In this document: positions 32,304 to 43,674 of the stretch, in pieces
Numbering within the stretch: position 1 is the first letter of the stretch
Layout of the letters: the number at the start of each line of letters is the position of its first letter
Assembly (NCBI GenBank): GCA_036245525.1
Contig: BTPG01000004.1
Span: 50,747,258 to 50,811,257 of the forward strand
Direction: 5' to 3'
DNA length: 64,000 nucleotides
DNA from: Semisulcospira habei
Lineage: Eukaryota; Mollusca; Gastropoda; Semisulcospiridae
The notes under the pieces: model-generated
Seen by the model: the letters and a program-made list of their open reading frames with translations, nothing else
The model's database searches: none
Told to the model about the DNA's origin: nothing
Position numbers and translations under genes: made by a program

Positions 32304-34091
32304 ATGGAGGTAGACCCGGTAGAGGCTTACATTAAACAGGGTGAAAGGTTAGGGCTTAAAGATGAGAAGCTTTTTGATTACGTAGAGAAATGTAGGGATA
32401 GAGAGGATAGAGCGAGAGAAAGAGAAGCTCAGAGAGAAGAAAGAGAAGCTCAGAGAGAAAGAGAAGAGAGAGAAAGAGTCCTAAAGGAAAAAGAGTTAGA
32501 AGTTCAGAGGGTGAGGGACGAGAAAGAGTTGGAGATGCGTAGACCTAGAGAGGAGAAAGAGTTGGAAATGCAGATACAGAGGGAGGAGAAAGAGCTAGAA
32601 ATTCAGAGAGAGCGAGAAGAGAAAGAAAGAGTCTTAAAGGAGAAAGAATTAGAAGTTCAGAGAGTGAGAGAAGAGAAAGAAAGGGTCTTAAAAGAGAAGG
32701 AATTAGAAGTACAGAGAGAAGAGAGAGCGTTTCAGAGAGAGAAGGACGAGAAGTCTCTAGCGTTTCAGAGAGAGAAGGACGAGAGGGAACATGCGTTAAG
32801 AGAGAAGGAACTAGAGTATCGGAGGGAAGAAAAGGAGAGAGATAGAGAGGTGCAACTACAGTTAGCTCGAGATGCGGGATCTAGACCAAATAGTGATTCA
32901 GTAGGCCGAGGAATACGCAATTTTCCTAAACTGCCGATGTTTAAAGAGTCCGTGGACTCTATTGACGCTTTTTTGTGCCGTTTTGAGTCTCATGCGCAGG
33001 CGTTGAGTTGGCCTCCTGCCAACTGGCCCGTTTTGCTTTCGTCTGTGCTAGAGGGTCAGGCCTTGAGTCTTTACCATAGTTTGACCGTTTCGGGGAACAT
33101 AGAGTACGAGACTTTGAAGGAGTGTCTCTTGCAGAAGTTCCAGTGTAATGCGGAAGGTTTTAGGGAACGCTTGAGAGCTTGTCGGCCAGAGACAGGGGAA
33201 TCGTTTATGTCGTTTGGCAAACGATTGTCCCATTTGCTCGTACGTTGGGTCGAACTGTCAAAGATCGACCACACGTACGAAGCATTGTTCGATCTCATGT
33301 TGGCTGAACAGTTCTTTGGGAGCGTTTCCAAGGATCTAGCGGTATTCTTGAGAGAGCGTAACCTCAAGACTACGGACGAGTTAGTACAGCACGCGGAGGC
33401 TTTTCGGATGGCGCATCCTACGAAAAACCTCGCGCGTAGGACCGAGACACCGCCAGTCGGGTTGGTCGCTGCTAACACGACTGAGGGTTACCGGGGGGTC
33501 AATACTTTACGTGGAGGCCAGCGGATTAACGGTAGAGGTACTTTGCGTTTTCGACGCGGTGATCGAGGTAACAGCAATGGCGGTAGCGATCCGTACGCAC
33601 GTGGAGGGGCTTCTTTGCGTGGGTATGGTCGTGGTCGTGTTGCGAGTTCGGACACGCAGTGTTTTTCTTGTAGTGGGTACGGGCACTTCAGTCAGAGCTG
33701 TCCGTACTACAGTGAAGGCGCGCAGTATGCTAGTTATCAGGAGCACGGCCATCTGGCTCATCATGGTCCTAATAATCCTGGTATGGTGGATGGGGCGGTG
33801 CAGCCCACTCACGTAGCCAGTTTTGCGGTCCCAGTCGGGGAGGAACCACAGCTGGGCGCGGTGTGTTCAGCTAACGGAGATGGTTGCCTACCGCTGGTAG
33901 ACGGGGTTGTAAACGGATGTCTCGTTTCTGTTCTCTGTGACTCCGGTACAACGACCGCGGGGGTCAGGCGTAGCCTTGTTAGACCAGATCAGTTCACAGG
34001 CGAGACGCAGAAAGTAGTTTCGTTTGGAGGAAAGATAGAAGTTTTTCCGTTAGCTAAGATAGAGATTGACACAGAGTTTTTTTACAGGTAG
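32304..34091 (+). CDS. Gag polyprotein with partial aspartic protease
   Basis: ATG at 32304 in a good context (aaatATGG), about 595 codons. Residues 1-30 are acidic; about 30-205 are an extremely Glu/Arg/Lys-rich helix built from repeats such as REREEKE and KEKELEVQR, surely coiled coil. About 215-390 is a capsid-like region (FPKLPMFKESVDSIDAFLCRF, LLQKFQCNAEGFRERLR, SFMSFGKRLSHLLVRW). An Arg/Gly-rich linker leads to a CCHC zinc knuckle at 453-466 (CFSCSGYGHFSQSC). From about 530 the retropepsin starts, with DSG at 546-548. The frame ends at a T-run near 34078; the next frame (34066-34329) continues with VDLVLGNMKGV, the protease end. This is either a programmed shift or a mutation. Packaging role inferred; related to Ty3-like Gag proteins. 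Confidence 0.9.
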   Translation: MEVDPVEAYIKQGERLGLKDEKLFDYVEKCRDREDRAREREAQREEREAQREREERERVLKEKELEVQRVRDEKELEMRRPREEKELEMQIQREEKELEIQREREEKERVLKEKELEVQRVREEKERVLKEKELEVQREERAFQREKDEKSLAFQREKDEREHALREKELEYRREEKERDREVQLQLARDAGSRPNSDSVGRGIRNFPKLPMFKESVDSIDAFLCRFESHAQALSWPPANWPVLLSSVLEGQALSLYHSLTVSGNIEYETLKECLLQKFQCNAEGFRERLRACRPETGESFMSFGKRLSHLLVRWVELSKIDHTYEALFDLMLAEQFFGSVSKDLAVFLRERNLKTTDELVQHAEAFRMAHPTKNLARRTETPPVGLVAANTTEGYRGVNTLRGGQRINGRGTLRFRRGDRGNSNGGSDPYARGGASLRGYGRGRVASSDTQCFSCSGYGHFSQSCPYYSEGAQYASYQEHGHLAHHGPNNPGMVDGAVQPTHVASFAVPVGEEPQLGAVCSANGDGCLPLVDGVVNGCLVSVLCDSGTTTAGVRRSLVRPDQFTGETQKVVSFGGKIEVFPLAKIEIDTEFFYR

Positions 34092-34673
34092 TCTGGTTTC
34101 GTGTGTCATCAACGAGCCAGTAGTTGATTTAGTTCTGGGTAACATGAAGGGTGTGCAGCCAGTCATCGCTAAAGTTGAAGCGATTAAGCGAGCTCATGTT
34201 CCTAGCGGTGCAGTCGCGACGAGAGCGGCCCTCAGAGCAAACGTGCTCGTGGGCAGAGGGAACGTGTTATTTCCGTCCAGACACAGGGAATCGGTCAGCG
34301 GGCTTGGCCCAACAGTCGGGTTGGTCTGAGACGGCATACTTCTGTTGCGGACAGACATGCCGCTCAGCACCCAATATTTAGGTAGATCGGAGACTAGGGT
34401 CTCGCGATTGTCTGTAGGTCAGAGACGGGGGTCTCGTGAGTGTGTATGTGGGCAGTCTTTGGATCTTTTTCATTTCTGGAGGTTTTTAACGCGTTAGTTC
34501 TGTTTTGGCTTTCGCTGTGCGATCCGAGAGTGTGCGTTGAGGCTTAAGGCTGTAATTTTTCTTGTATTCTAGGTAGTAGAAAGTTAGTCCTTTCCTGTTT
34601 TCGGATAACATTACGTTGAGTAGTCTTAAAAAGAAACTCGGTCGTTTCTTTTTTTTCCCGAGGAAGGGGGAAT
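34092..34673 (+). other. Short remnant between Gag-protease and 3' LTR
   Basis: It first carries the displaced protease tail (to about 34330, then stop), followed by noncoding sequence with repeats of gagactagggtctcg / gagacgggggtctcg (34390-34440). The polypurine tract is at 34661-34672. All of RT-RNase H-integrase is missing. Confidence 0.75.
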
Positions 34674-35941
34674 TGTGATGAAGCTCTATGCTTGTGCATA
34701 GTGCTCGCACAGTAGGGTTAGTACGGTACGGTTTTTGTTAACGGTTTGTTTGTGCCGAAAGTCCGTGGGGCCTGCTGTCCACGTGGAATATGTAAGACAT
34801 GGTTAGCACGGGATTTTTTAGTGAGTTCTGTTTAGTGAGTTCTAGGCGGAAGCTGTGACTGTCAGAGGTCTAGATCGGGAGTGCGGGCTGTTTTGTCGTA
34901 TGGAACGGTTGTGTTTGAGTTACCTAGCCCGCATTCCAAGACTCTGAAGCCTAGATTTCAGGTATGTTTCTATAAACGTAGTATTGATAGTTGTTTAGTT
35001 AAAGACAGTATGCGTGGTAAGATTAATGTGGTTGTATAGCGGTGTTCCGGTTTGGTTTAGTTATAGTATGTTTAGAATTCGGTGAAGTAACCGGTGTTTC
35101 TGTATACAGTTGTTTACCGAGTTAGATGACTAAAGGAATATGAAGTGTGTATGTCTAAGCCGCTATGAAGATAGTACGTGGTTGGTTAAACATAGTCTTT
35201 TCCAGGGTATAGAGTAAGGTATAGCAAGAGTGTCAGTTAGGCTATAGTCTGTTTCAAGATAGTGACAGAGATATGGGGGTGATACGAAAATAGTTTATGA
35301 AGCACGTGTGTGTGTGTGTGAATGAACGTGTGAGTTATTTGTATCAGCCAGGTTACGTGACGTTTCTCATTGATCCAATATGTTGTGTGTTTAGCAAGTG
35401 TTACGTTGGGACTTTTGTCTATTCAGAGTTCTTGTAACGAGAGTGGAAAGACGGACGCCGAGACGTCGAGTCGCAGGTGGGACCTACGTGAGGTCATCCC
35501 TCCAGCTCTTCTGAGAGTGAGTCTGACTGGGGACCAAGACACCCAAGTCCAAGCCGTGAGTACCGTACGAGAACGAGGACGTCCGTGCCCAAAGAGAGAC
35601 AGGACGGCGACAAGCGTACGACGAAGGACTTTCACGCCTAGACGTGAGAAGGACCAACGTAACCAGGCAACAACATCAAACAGGTTGGAGGCAATGTGAG
35701 ACTAAGACCTAACCTGGCAAAGATATTGTGATACGTGTGTGGTGTGATAATAGAACAGTGTATATAGTTGATAATCATTTAAGTCGTCTTTTCATTTATA
35801 GTGTATAAAGGTTACTTTAGAAAGGGAGCCCGTGTGTTGTGTTTTACCGCATGAATGCGCCCGTCTGAGTCAGTGGCGGTGTATGCGTCTGTTGCGAGAG
35901 AGTCTGTGCGTACGACTGTGGGCAAGTCTGCGTGCGTTACA
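34674..35941 (+). repeat. 3' LTR
   Basis: 1268 bp, almost identical to the 5' LTR. It ends GTGCGTTACA and is followed by target duplication CTGGG and the remainder of the TTAA palindrome element. Confidence 0.93.
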
Positions 35942-35960
35942 CTGGGGTAGAATGAGTTAA

Positions 35961-37399
35961 GTCCGAGCGCCACTTGTGTAAGCTCGGTCAACAATAAAAG
36001 GTTGTCCTCTGTTTGTCGTCTGAGGTTTCGACGCGCCTTTATGTCAGTTGCGTATGCTCAGTCAAGCAGGACAGGTCGCTTTGTTCATCATCGCCCGGCC
36101 GTTTACGTCTCTCATACCTCGGTTGAATGGTGCATAGACCTTTTTTTTATCAGGGTCGAATTTGTAAAGCTCTGTTCATCATACTGAAGAATACCGTTAG
36201 GTTTGTAAATAAATCTTTGAAAAATTCAAACTGTTTGTTTGACATTGGTACTGTGTTTCAGTGTCTGGTCGCAGTACATTGCGTATATTATTATGTCCAG
36301 TTTGTTATGTGATATGGTCGCATGTCCTAAAATCAGTCCTGAAAGAAAATCGCGCTCATGTTGAACTAGACGATTGAAGTGATAAAACTAAACGAACAAG
36401 GGTAAGTCAGATGCTAGCTGTTTATTGGAGTTTGTTTCTTTATTCTTTATGTAACGGCCACGAGTTTTTCTCCGTTCCCTGGGTGGTCGTTATAGACAAG
36501 TTTGGTTGTATTGGAAATCTTTTACATGTGTATTAGTTTGATTTGTGTTTTTCATTCAGTCGTAAAATATGAATCGACCGGTTTTCAGCTTGGTCGCATC
36601 ACTGTCGCAACTGAGTAACAGTCGGGACCGTCACACTTGTCAGCAGCTCATTATTGGTATCAACCGAGCTCGTTTTCTGGCGTGGTACTCATGACACATT
36701 GTCGTTCAGTCACTCCATTTTCTGACACTGTGATTGGTCGGCATCTAAAAATCGCAGGGGGTTCAATGCCCCAGTCCGTACCTCCTAAAACAATTGCCGT
36801 ACCTGTAATTTTTAATCAGCTGGCCAATCAGCAATTCAGTATCGCGCACGAATCTGTCCTAGGTCTTTCGACTGAACTCTTAGATCATGGCTGTCCGGCA
36901 GCTTGCATCATAAATAAACGGAAAACGCAAAGCTCAAATGGTGGTAGACAACAGAGAAATAAAAGAAATGTACCTTATTTCGACATTACTCAAACGGTGA
37001 GCACACGACGCAAGTGCTACACAAATGTGTCGCAATTCAAACTCTGAACTGAGACAGCTCGAAACTTTCTATTGCCGCGCTCCATGTCAACACTGAGGTA
37101 TGCTGTTTATAAAGCAAAGTCTGTTGCCACTCGTGCAGTAAGAGAGAAAGCGAAATAAATAAAGAAAATGTGACAGATCTATGACATTTTAGTGAAAAGA
37201 TCGAGTCATTGTTGGATGCGTGTTTGAGCTCAGTACTGCAGTCTTGCGCTCAAAATTTAGACGTTCTATTACTTGAACCCAGTGCGAAAAGTCCGCCTAT
37301 GCACAAAGAGGTTCATCCCCTGTGTATTTCCTAGAAAATTCAGTCTGACGTCAGAAATATTTGGCGTTTTACTCCTGACGTGAGCTACACACTGAAGGC
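35961..37399. other. Spacer, nothing recognised
   Basis: A 136-residue plus-strand ORF at 36637-37047 has no recognisable domain, low complexity or duplicate to test it. It could be an exon or chance. Confidence 0.45.
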
Positions 37400-37575
37400 T
37401 TCAAATAGTGCGTAATTTAGACTGAACGACAATGGCATTGAACCAGCGTCTGTGTTGGGTTACTTCTCGTGATACATCGTGGTTTGTAGTCCTCGGCGCG
37501 TCGGTCTGATAATCATCTTCATTGGACTACGTAACCCTCGAAATAACCCAACACAGACGATTCAATGTCTAATTA
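37400..37575. repeat. Imperfect palindrome
   Basis: acaatggcattgaaccagcg, tctgtgttgggtta and ctcggcgcg on the left against taacccaacacagacgattc and aatgtc on the right. A single copy in the window. Confidence 0.6.
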
Positions 37576-37781
37576 TTTCGTGTTCCATATTAATCCGTTC
37601 TCATCTACCCATTTACAGGCCGAAACTGTAATATGATGCGAAGACGTCCCGTTTGATTCCGCGACATCATGACTTGTTTCCGGCGGTCTGTCATTGCAGT
37701 AGCCGTAATAGTTTGTCTCATTTTTGTGTCTGTACAGTAACAATTAATACTAAACACGGAAGTTTCTTCTTTTCAATTTTT

Positions 37782-37992
37782 AGATAGACCGAAAGATGAC
37801 AAGGAGGGTGAATCTGAAGCGCGAGAGTTCCTGATATAGATCGAAGATAAGACATATCATTTGATAGAGGTGGAGGACGTTTCATGGGTTGAAGCAACCG
37901 ACATCACTGGCGCCTTGGACCACAACAGACTGGGAACCCGAATCTTAAAACGATATGTCGTTACCTTGATTACCACATACATCTACATTTAA
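37782..37992 (+). pseudogene. Possible orphan terminal exon
   Basis: A good acceptor (pyrimidine-rich tract then tttttag at about 37776-37782) precedes a protein-like frame: DRPKDDKEGESEAREF, one in-frame TAG, IEDKTYHLIEVEDVSWVEA, TDITGALDHNRLGTRILKRY and a TAA near 37992. Composition looks coding, but the TAG argues for a decayed exon. Family not recognised. Confidence 0.3.
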
Positions 37993-38097
37993 TACACGTT
38001 TATAAACTCGGATTGTGTTTCGTGTATTTTTGTTTGATTTGCAGTTATTTTCTCCTTGTTTTTTTTTTTTGTCGCATATAACACTGTGACAGCAACT

Positions 38098-38492
38098 TTA
38101 ATAATAAAATAATAATAATAATAATAATAATAATCATAAAATAATAATAAGCGCATAAAGGCGCTTTCCATGAAATCGCTCAAGCGCCGCGAACTGACCC
38201 AACAGCACGTCACTGAATCACGCATTCACTCACACGTACATAAACAGACATCACGTGTGCTAGGCAAGCTCAGCGACTACTGTAGCAGTTTTGGAATTCA
38301 CAATCGTTGTATTGAATTGATTAGGGCTGAACTGAACCAAGTTGTGGGCGAGGAGAGCGGAGTACCGGAAAGAACCCCGACGTCCGCCGAATACGTGACA
38401 CTTCTAGAGAAAAATCCGACGCCGGAACCGTAGTCGAACCTCGCACCTTAGCATTGGTGGCGGCGCCTTAACCACTGCGCACGACCGCCCCA
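38098..38492 (-). mobile_element. tRNA-derived SINE
   Basis: On the minus strand the head (38492 down to about 38425) has an A-box-like GTGCGCAGTGGTTAAGG and a B-box GAGGTTCGACTACGG with tRNA-like spacing, as expected for an internal pol III promoter. The body runs to about 38160, then cgctttatgcgcttattatt and a (TTA)n tail at 38098-38150. About 390 bp. The 3' end resembles LINE tails ending gcgct..ATT repeats, suggesting a partner LINE. Confidence 0.75.
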
Positions 38493-38984
38493 TAAACATA
38501 ATTCCTGTTTAGCACATGTCATGAAACGTTGAGACAGAGGTGGAATCATTAAAATAGCATGTATGAAAACATTTTAAAGCGGCACCCCGTAAATGACATC
38601 GTGTCAACTTTACTTGGTCAGTACGTGGTTCCACGGTTGGTGCTGATGATGTGCATTCTACTTATACTGCTTTCTTTAATAGTGTACTTCACCCAACAAA
38701 AGAAATAATTTTGTCATTGTCGATAATATTGCATTTGCAATCATCTTTATGTCACACCTTGATGCACGGGGCACTACAGCACACCCTAACTTCCAACGGT
38801 CAAAGTGAGAAAACGGAGCACGGCACGCATTTTTCTATGATGGTATGTAATTTTAGGGATATCTAGCCTTTTTAAACGTAGGAGCTGAACAATCATATAT
38901 GCAATTTTTTTAAACACGATTTCAACATTTTGGGTACCAAATCTGGAGAACAACTCATATGCATATGTTACAGACAAACCGACC
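38493..38984. other. Spacer, nothing recognised
   Basis: No coding or RNA signal that I can support. Confidence 0.5.
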
Positions 38985-39160
38985 ATGAAATCAGGAAATT
39001 CATGAATTTCCTAAATTGTTTAGGAAATAGATGAATTGCCTGTGACCGCCAGTCATTACACGAAATGGCTAAAACAATCCAGGCATTTAATGAATTTCCT
39101 AAAAATGGCGGCCATTTTATACACGGATTTCCTAGACGGCTTCTGAAAAGCGTGAACTAG
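38985..39160. repeat. Inverted copy of a segmental-duplication segment
   Basis: caggaaattcatgaatttcc ... ggcggccatttt ... ggcttctga is the reverse complement of 3775-3960 and 41545-41735. A shorter direct relative is at 40695-40790. Confidence 0.75.
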
Positions 39161-39494
39161 CTAATTTCACTTTTTTTCCCTCAGCATTTTACCCACATGT
39201 TTCGATTTGTTATGACCGTTGACCTAACATCAGACAATTACTATCAACAGGATTTCTATTAGGACAATCTTATCATCAGGTACCTTGTGTTTTAATGTCC
39301 ACAGAACCGGAGTGATAATGGACGACCCCCGTTAACTTTTACAGGGACAGCTATTGCCTGTGCAGTGTGACCTGAACACTGATCAATTCGGGCACTCTTC
39401 AAATTTGCAAATTTGATGTACCAGAACCCTTCAACGGACATACTCTAGAACAAGCCCGTCCGTTTACCGTCTTTTGTTTCCTGCATAATGACCC

Positions 39495-40135
39495 CGTCCT
39501 CACCACCCTGCTGTATGGTTCCGAGTCCTGGGCCCTCTACCGCAGCCAACTACGACTCCTCGAACGCTTTCACCAGCGCTGCCTGCGTACCATCCTCAGC
39601 ATTCACTGGAGTGACTATGTCACCAACGTCGAGGTCCTTGAACAGGCGGAAACTGTGAGCATCGAGGCTTTGCTGCTGCGGACACAGCTTCGCTGGGCGG
39701 GGCACGTCTCCAGGATGGAGGATCATCGCCTACCCAAGATCACTCTGTTCGGCGAGCTCGCCACTGGACACCGAGACAGAGGGGCACCAAAGAAGAGATA
39801 CAAAGACGGTCTCAAGAAGTCGCTTAGTGCCTGCCAAATCGACCACCGCCAGTGGTCTTCGCTTGCTGCGGACCGTGACACCTGGCGCTCCACCATTCAC
39901 AAGGCAGCCGTCTCCTTTGAGGACTCTCGCATAGCTAACCTTAAGGACAAGCGGCAAAGAAGAAAAAACAGAGTTGTCGTAACTCAGAACCCTGACCAGA
40001 CCTTCCCCTGCAGCCACTGCGGTCGAACCTGCCTGTCCCGGATTGGCCTCCGCAGCCACGAAAATGCCTGCAGACGATGTGGGCAAGCCCTATAGAATCT
40101 TCGTTCGCGAAGTCAAGCCAAGAAGAGAAGAATGA
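39495..40135 (+). mobile_element. LINE 3' fragment (same family as 12430-16375)
   Basis: An open frame from about 39498 includes LLYGSESWALYRSQLRLLER, TVSIEALLLRTQLRWAGHVS, RYKDGLKKSLSACQIDHRQW and a terminal finger CSHCGRTCLSRIGLRSH ending GQAL. Unlike the 12-16 kb copy it keeps the WAGHVSRM block uninterrupted. The 3' UTR tagaatcttcgttcgcgaag then caagccaagaagagaag is shared. Upstream RT is lost by 5' truncation. Confidence 0.88.
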
Positions 40136-40429
40136 CCCCGTGTGACCTTTACCATTGAGAGAGATACCTCAGATGTGCAAGTCTAGAAAGGTCTGGTAAC
40201 GACACCTCCCTGTGGCTTGAATAGGCGCTGAGAAAATGCCAAAGTTGACGCTGACCACCGACATACAGACGAAGGAAGGACGGACGGACGACGGATGGTA
40301 CACTACATAGATTCGTCTTTGCTATGACATGTGAGCTAAAAATTCAACTCTATTTTTAGATCTGCCAATTTATTACAAGTAAAATGTCAGTGAAACGACT
40401 GCAACTCTGCATCTGCGTTTGCTGTTCAC

Positions 40430-40641
40430 ACACGTTCTACCCCAGGACCGAAATCCCCAAATTTTGAAGTTGCCCTCTGAGGGACTGTATCACAATTCTA
40501 GAGACATATCGAGCGTGATAGTTCAAATATCGTGCCAGAATAGCTTGGCGACTATGGGCGCCGAAGCTTTTCTGGCACCACCGTTGAACTATTATGCTCG
40601 ATCCACGTCTTGCTGTGGTGTTTCGGGGCTGAATGAGTTAA
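40430..40641. mobile_element. TAGCTTGGCGCC palindrome family copy
   Basis: tctaccccaggaccgaaatc start, palindrome catagttcaaatatcgtgcc-like to caccgttgaactattatgct, right end ggggctgaatgagttaa. Left TTAA lost. Confidence 0.75.
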
Positions 40642-40903
40642 TAAATCAGGCAATTCATATTATTTCCTTTAATGTAGTTTCCGGACATTCGTGATAGTCC
40701 TGGTCATTTTAGTCATTTCATGTCATGACTGGAGTTCACAGAAAATTTAAACGGTGTAGGAAACTCAAGGATATCCTGATTTCATTGACTGGCTGTATGG
40801 TTAGCACCTTAATTTATGAAGTGACCTGCTTGCAATGTCTCCTTTATAAATGTTTTCAGTATGTCGGCTTACAATAATGCTGCACAAAAGGGATACTTTT
40901 TCT

Positions 40904-41127
40904 TTAACCCTTATCATTCGGAATACACCAGTGTGTGAAATACGTTTGACTAAAATAGTTCAAGGGTAGTGCCAGAACAGCTTGGCGCCTCTAGGCGCCA
41001 AGCTATTCTGGCACCACCCTTGAACTAAAGCCCTTGGTCTATATCTTTATCTGTCAGTAATATAATGTAGCTTGCATATGGCAGTGTACAAATTTGAAGC
41101 TTTTAGCCTCAGTATGATAAGGGTTAA
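40904..41127. mobile_element. TAGCTTGGCGCC palindrome in TTAACCCTTATCAT ends
   Basis: Bounded by TTAACCCTTATCATTC and gtatgataagggttaa. The core palindrome 40947-41030 has tagttcaagggtagtgccag and complement. The outer ends differ from other copies (CTTATCAT instead of CATTCAGCC). Its right end overlaps the start of duplication copy 2, and copy 1 (3265-3316) keeps only that right end. Confidence 0.8.
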
Positions 41128-41200
41128 AGCGGCATGGCAAGCTTTGATTGCAAAAAAATCGCTAATGAGCTACTTTTAGAATAAGCGCTTAACAATCTCC

Positions 41201-41241
<41 letters not shown>

Positions 41242-42922
41242 GACGTTCCCTTCTTTTCACATTCGATGTAGTAGGATATGTACTAGAGGTTTTCCACTAC
41301 AATTTGAATGTAACGCAAGGAACTCTCCTGCGTACAAAGCAGAAATAAATTAGTTTTACGACTTTCAAACGTGATAATCAATTCGTTAGACCTTTTGTCC
41401 AACACCATTACAAGAAATGCTAAGAGCAAGTGTATTAGAAAGAAGATATTGCGAACTGTCAACCCTTTACTGTCTGGAACAGGTCGCTTTAAATTAAGCC
41501 TAATGTCGTAAAATGGAAGAGTAATAATTTATCTGTTGGTCGTCAGACTTGAAGAAAGCAGTTCACGCATTACAGAAGCCGCTTAGTAAATCCGTGTATG
41601 AATTGGTCGCCATCTTTAGAAAATTCATGAAATACCTGGATATTTTAATAATTTTGTGTAATGACTGGGGGTCACAGGCAATTCATGTATTTCCTGAATG
41701 GTTTGGGAAATTCATGAATTTCCTGATTTCATGGATTGACTAACATTTATAAAAAATCAAATAAAACACGTCCAGGACTGCTGGCACCACACGCTCCAAA
41801 AAGGATTCAAGAGAAGTGGAAATCGAAGAAATATTGGAAGAAAACAATCCATTTACACCACGTTGTTCTGGAGTTACATTTTTATTTTAACATGTCAAAT
41901 TGCGAGGGCTTCATCAGGGGTTTACCTGTTACCTGGGCATTCTCCCGATGACGCCCTCGCAGAGGGCGAAAATTTGACGTTAAAATAAAACATTAACTCC
42001 AGAACAACTTGGTGTAAATGGATTCTTGTTTTCTTCATATATTATAAGTTATTGGTAGCAGGGTTTGCTACACGGACCCTTGTAGGCCTGAGGGTAGTCA
42101 AAGGAACCTTTGACCTACCTCGGGCCGACAAGTCTCCGTGCAACAAGCCCCTTCAACCAATAACGTATTTGTTTTCATTCCGCCACTATTTTCGTAAAAG
42201 AAATCAAGAAGACATCTTCCGACCTGGATCACGCCAGACATGACTGACGTCAACGGAATATGCATTTATACATAATAGATTTATGATGTAATTTAAAATA
42301 TTTCATGACGTTGCCGTCTCCAGCACTGAATGTGCTTGTTGTTTTGAACAACACCAAGAAACGTTTTACTTTAGAACGTTTTGGTAATCTTTTATAGAAC
42401 AAAACTAACATCCAAGTTGCGTCACAAAGAGGGCTAAAAGAAGTCCGCGATTTGTCACTACAACGGTTTTTGTAGCTCGGTCATGTGGTACAGTTTGCGC
42501 TAAAGGGATTGGTCGTGTGACGTAGGGATAAAAAAACAACTTTATTTTTTACATATCTATTTCTTTGCTGCCTTTGAGCGGAAAAGCTGTATTACACACG
42601 TGATGGACGTCATGTTCCTTGTCAAAGACACAATGACGACTGTGTTGTGGTTAGGAGTGTGCAGAAAACCAACTCACGTCGGATTCATGGCAAGAAAAAG
42701 GCGAATAAGAAATAGATTTGTACATCAGTGTTTAGGTGATGAGAATTTCACTCTCGTGATCTTAAAACCTTATCCTACTCGCTTTCGCTCGTAGGATAAG
42801 GTTTTAAAATCATTTGAGTGATATTCTCAGTATCACCTAAACACCGATGTACGAAGCTATATATCTACTTTATCTATGTCCGATGCCGCGTTAGACTCGG
42901 AAGCACGTAAACAGAGACTGAC

Positions 42923-43160
42923 CTGTATCTCCATACACCGGGGTGACGTAGTCATACGCAGAAAACATTTTGTCCTGCCATGTGACGAAATGTTCGTAAC
43001 CTGCCGTCAAAGTTCCGTAGTTTGCAGCAAAATGGCCAAAGTCATAGTCAACGGACACATTTCCGTCTCTCGCACTTGTAGACAAAGTACTAGACTCTAC
43101 TGACACATTGTCATAGCCAGTGAGGATCAAACTGTAATCTGACATCGGCGTTGTATTCAT
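42923..43160 (-). CDS. Candidate first coding exon, duplicate of 7915-8146
   Basis: Encodes about 79 residues from ATG at 43160 (an upstream in-frame Met is at 43169): NTTPMSDYSLILTGYDNVSV ... DYDFGHFAANYGTLTAGYEH ... YVTPVYGDTG, then donor CAG|GTCAGT at 42923/42922. The frame, the sequons and the phase-1 donor survive many nucleotide differences and a two-codon insertion relative to the first copy. No 7TM exon follows on the minus strand in this block. Confidence 0.45.
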
Positions 43161-43273
43161 GACCTCCATGTGTCCAGAAATGCAGAACTGTTTCGCGCAA
43201 ACTATGTGCTACTGGTTGCTCTGTTAAAATGCCACCGTTTTATCAGCTGCAGTTTGTATAGACATTTCACCGT

Positions 43274-43375
43274 TTAACCCTTTGGCTGTCGGTAGCGGGT
43301 TTTTTTTGTGTGTGTGGCGATGATTCCTTCAGGAATCACCGCCACAAAAAGCGCTACCTCTAGCCAAAGGGTTAA
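43274..43375. mobile_element. TTAA palindromic element with piggyBac-like ends
   Basis: Paralogue of 8289-8381: TTAACCCTTTGGCTGTCGG ... tagccaaagggttaa, with an expanded T/GT run inside. Confidence 0.75.
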
Positions 43376-43674
43376 TATTGTAATTTGATCTTTCAGGTAA
43401 GATGAAACACAGTTGCTCTGTACACAGAACAAGACGTCTATGCACGAATAGCGAAAGCCCCCATCAAAATTATTCATTTGCAAAACATATTTAAAATGTG
43501 TGCTGGTCATTGGTTTTGGACCTTACGCCTGTAAACTGTAAGGTCTGAAATCACAGACCTGCACACATATTTCAGTCAATAAGACAAACACATTTTCAGT
43601 GTAAAATATACACGAGATAGTAATCATTTTCAACATAGCTAAAAGTGGCCTGGGTTTCGAGTGCTGTTATGCTC

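Larger units (their letters stand above)
30648..35941 (+). mobile_element. Gag-only LTR retrotransposon, young insertion
   Basis: 5.3-kb element with TG..CA LTRs (30648-31919 and 34674-35941) and a 5-bp target duplication CTGGG (30643-30647 and 35942-35946). Internal landmarks: primer-binding-like TGGTGACCCTGACTTAGC right after the 5' LTR (31921), a Gag ORF with protease start, and polypurine tract AGGAAGGGGGAA (34661-34672) before the 3' LTR. RT, RNase H and integrase are absent: only about 580 bp lie between the Gag stop and the 3' LTR. The LTRs differ at only about three substitutions and one small complex indel in 1.27 kb, so insertion was recent. It must have used proteins in trans. Confidence 0.92.

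Noticed and set aside
36637..37047. 136-residue plus-strand ORF
   Set aside because: No recognisable domain, splice context or paralogue to support it; noted only within a spacer.
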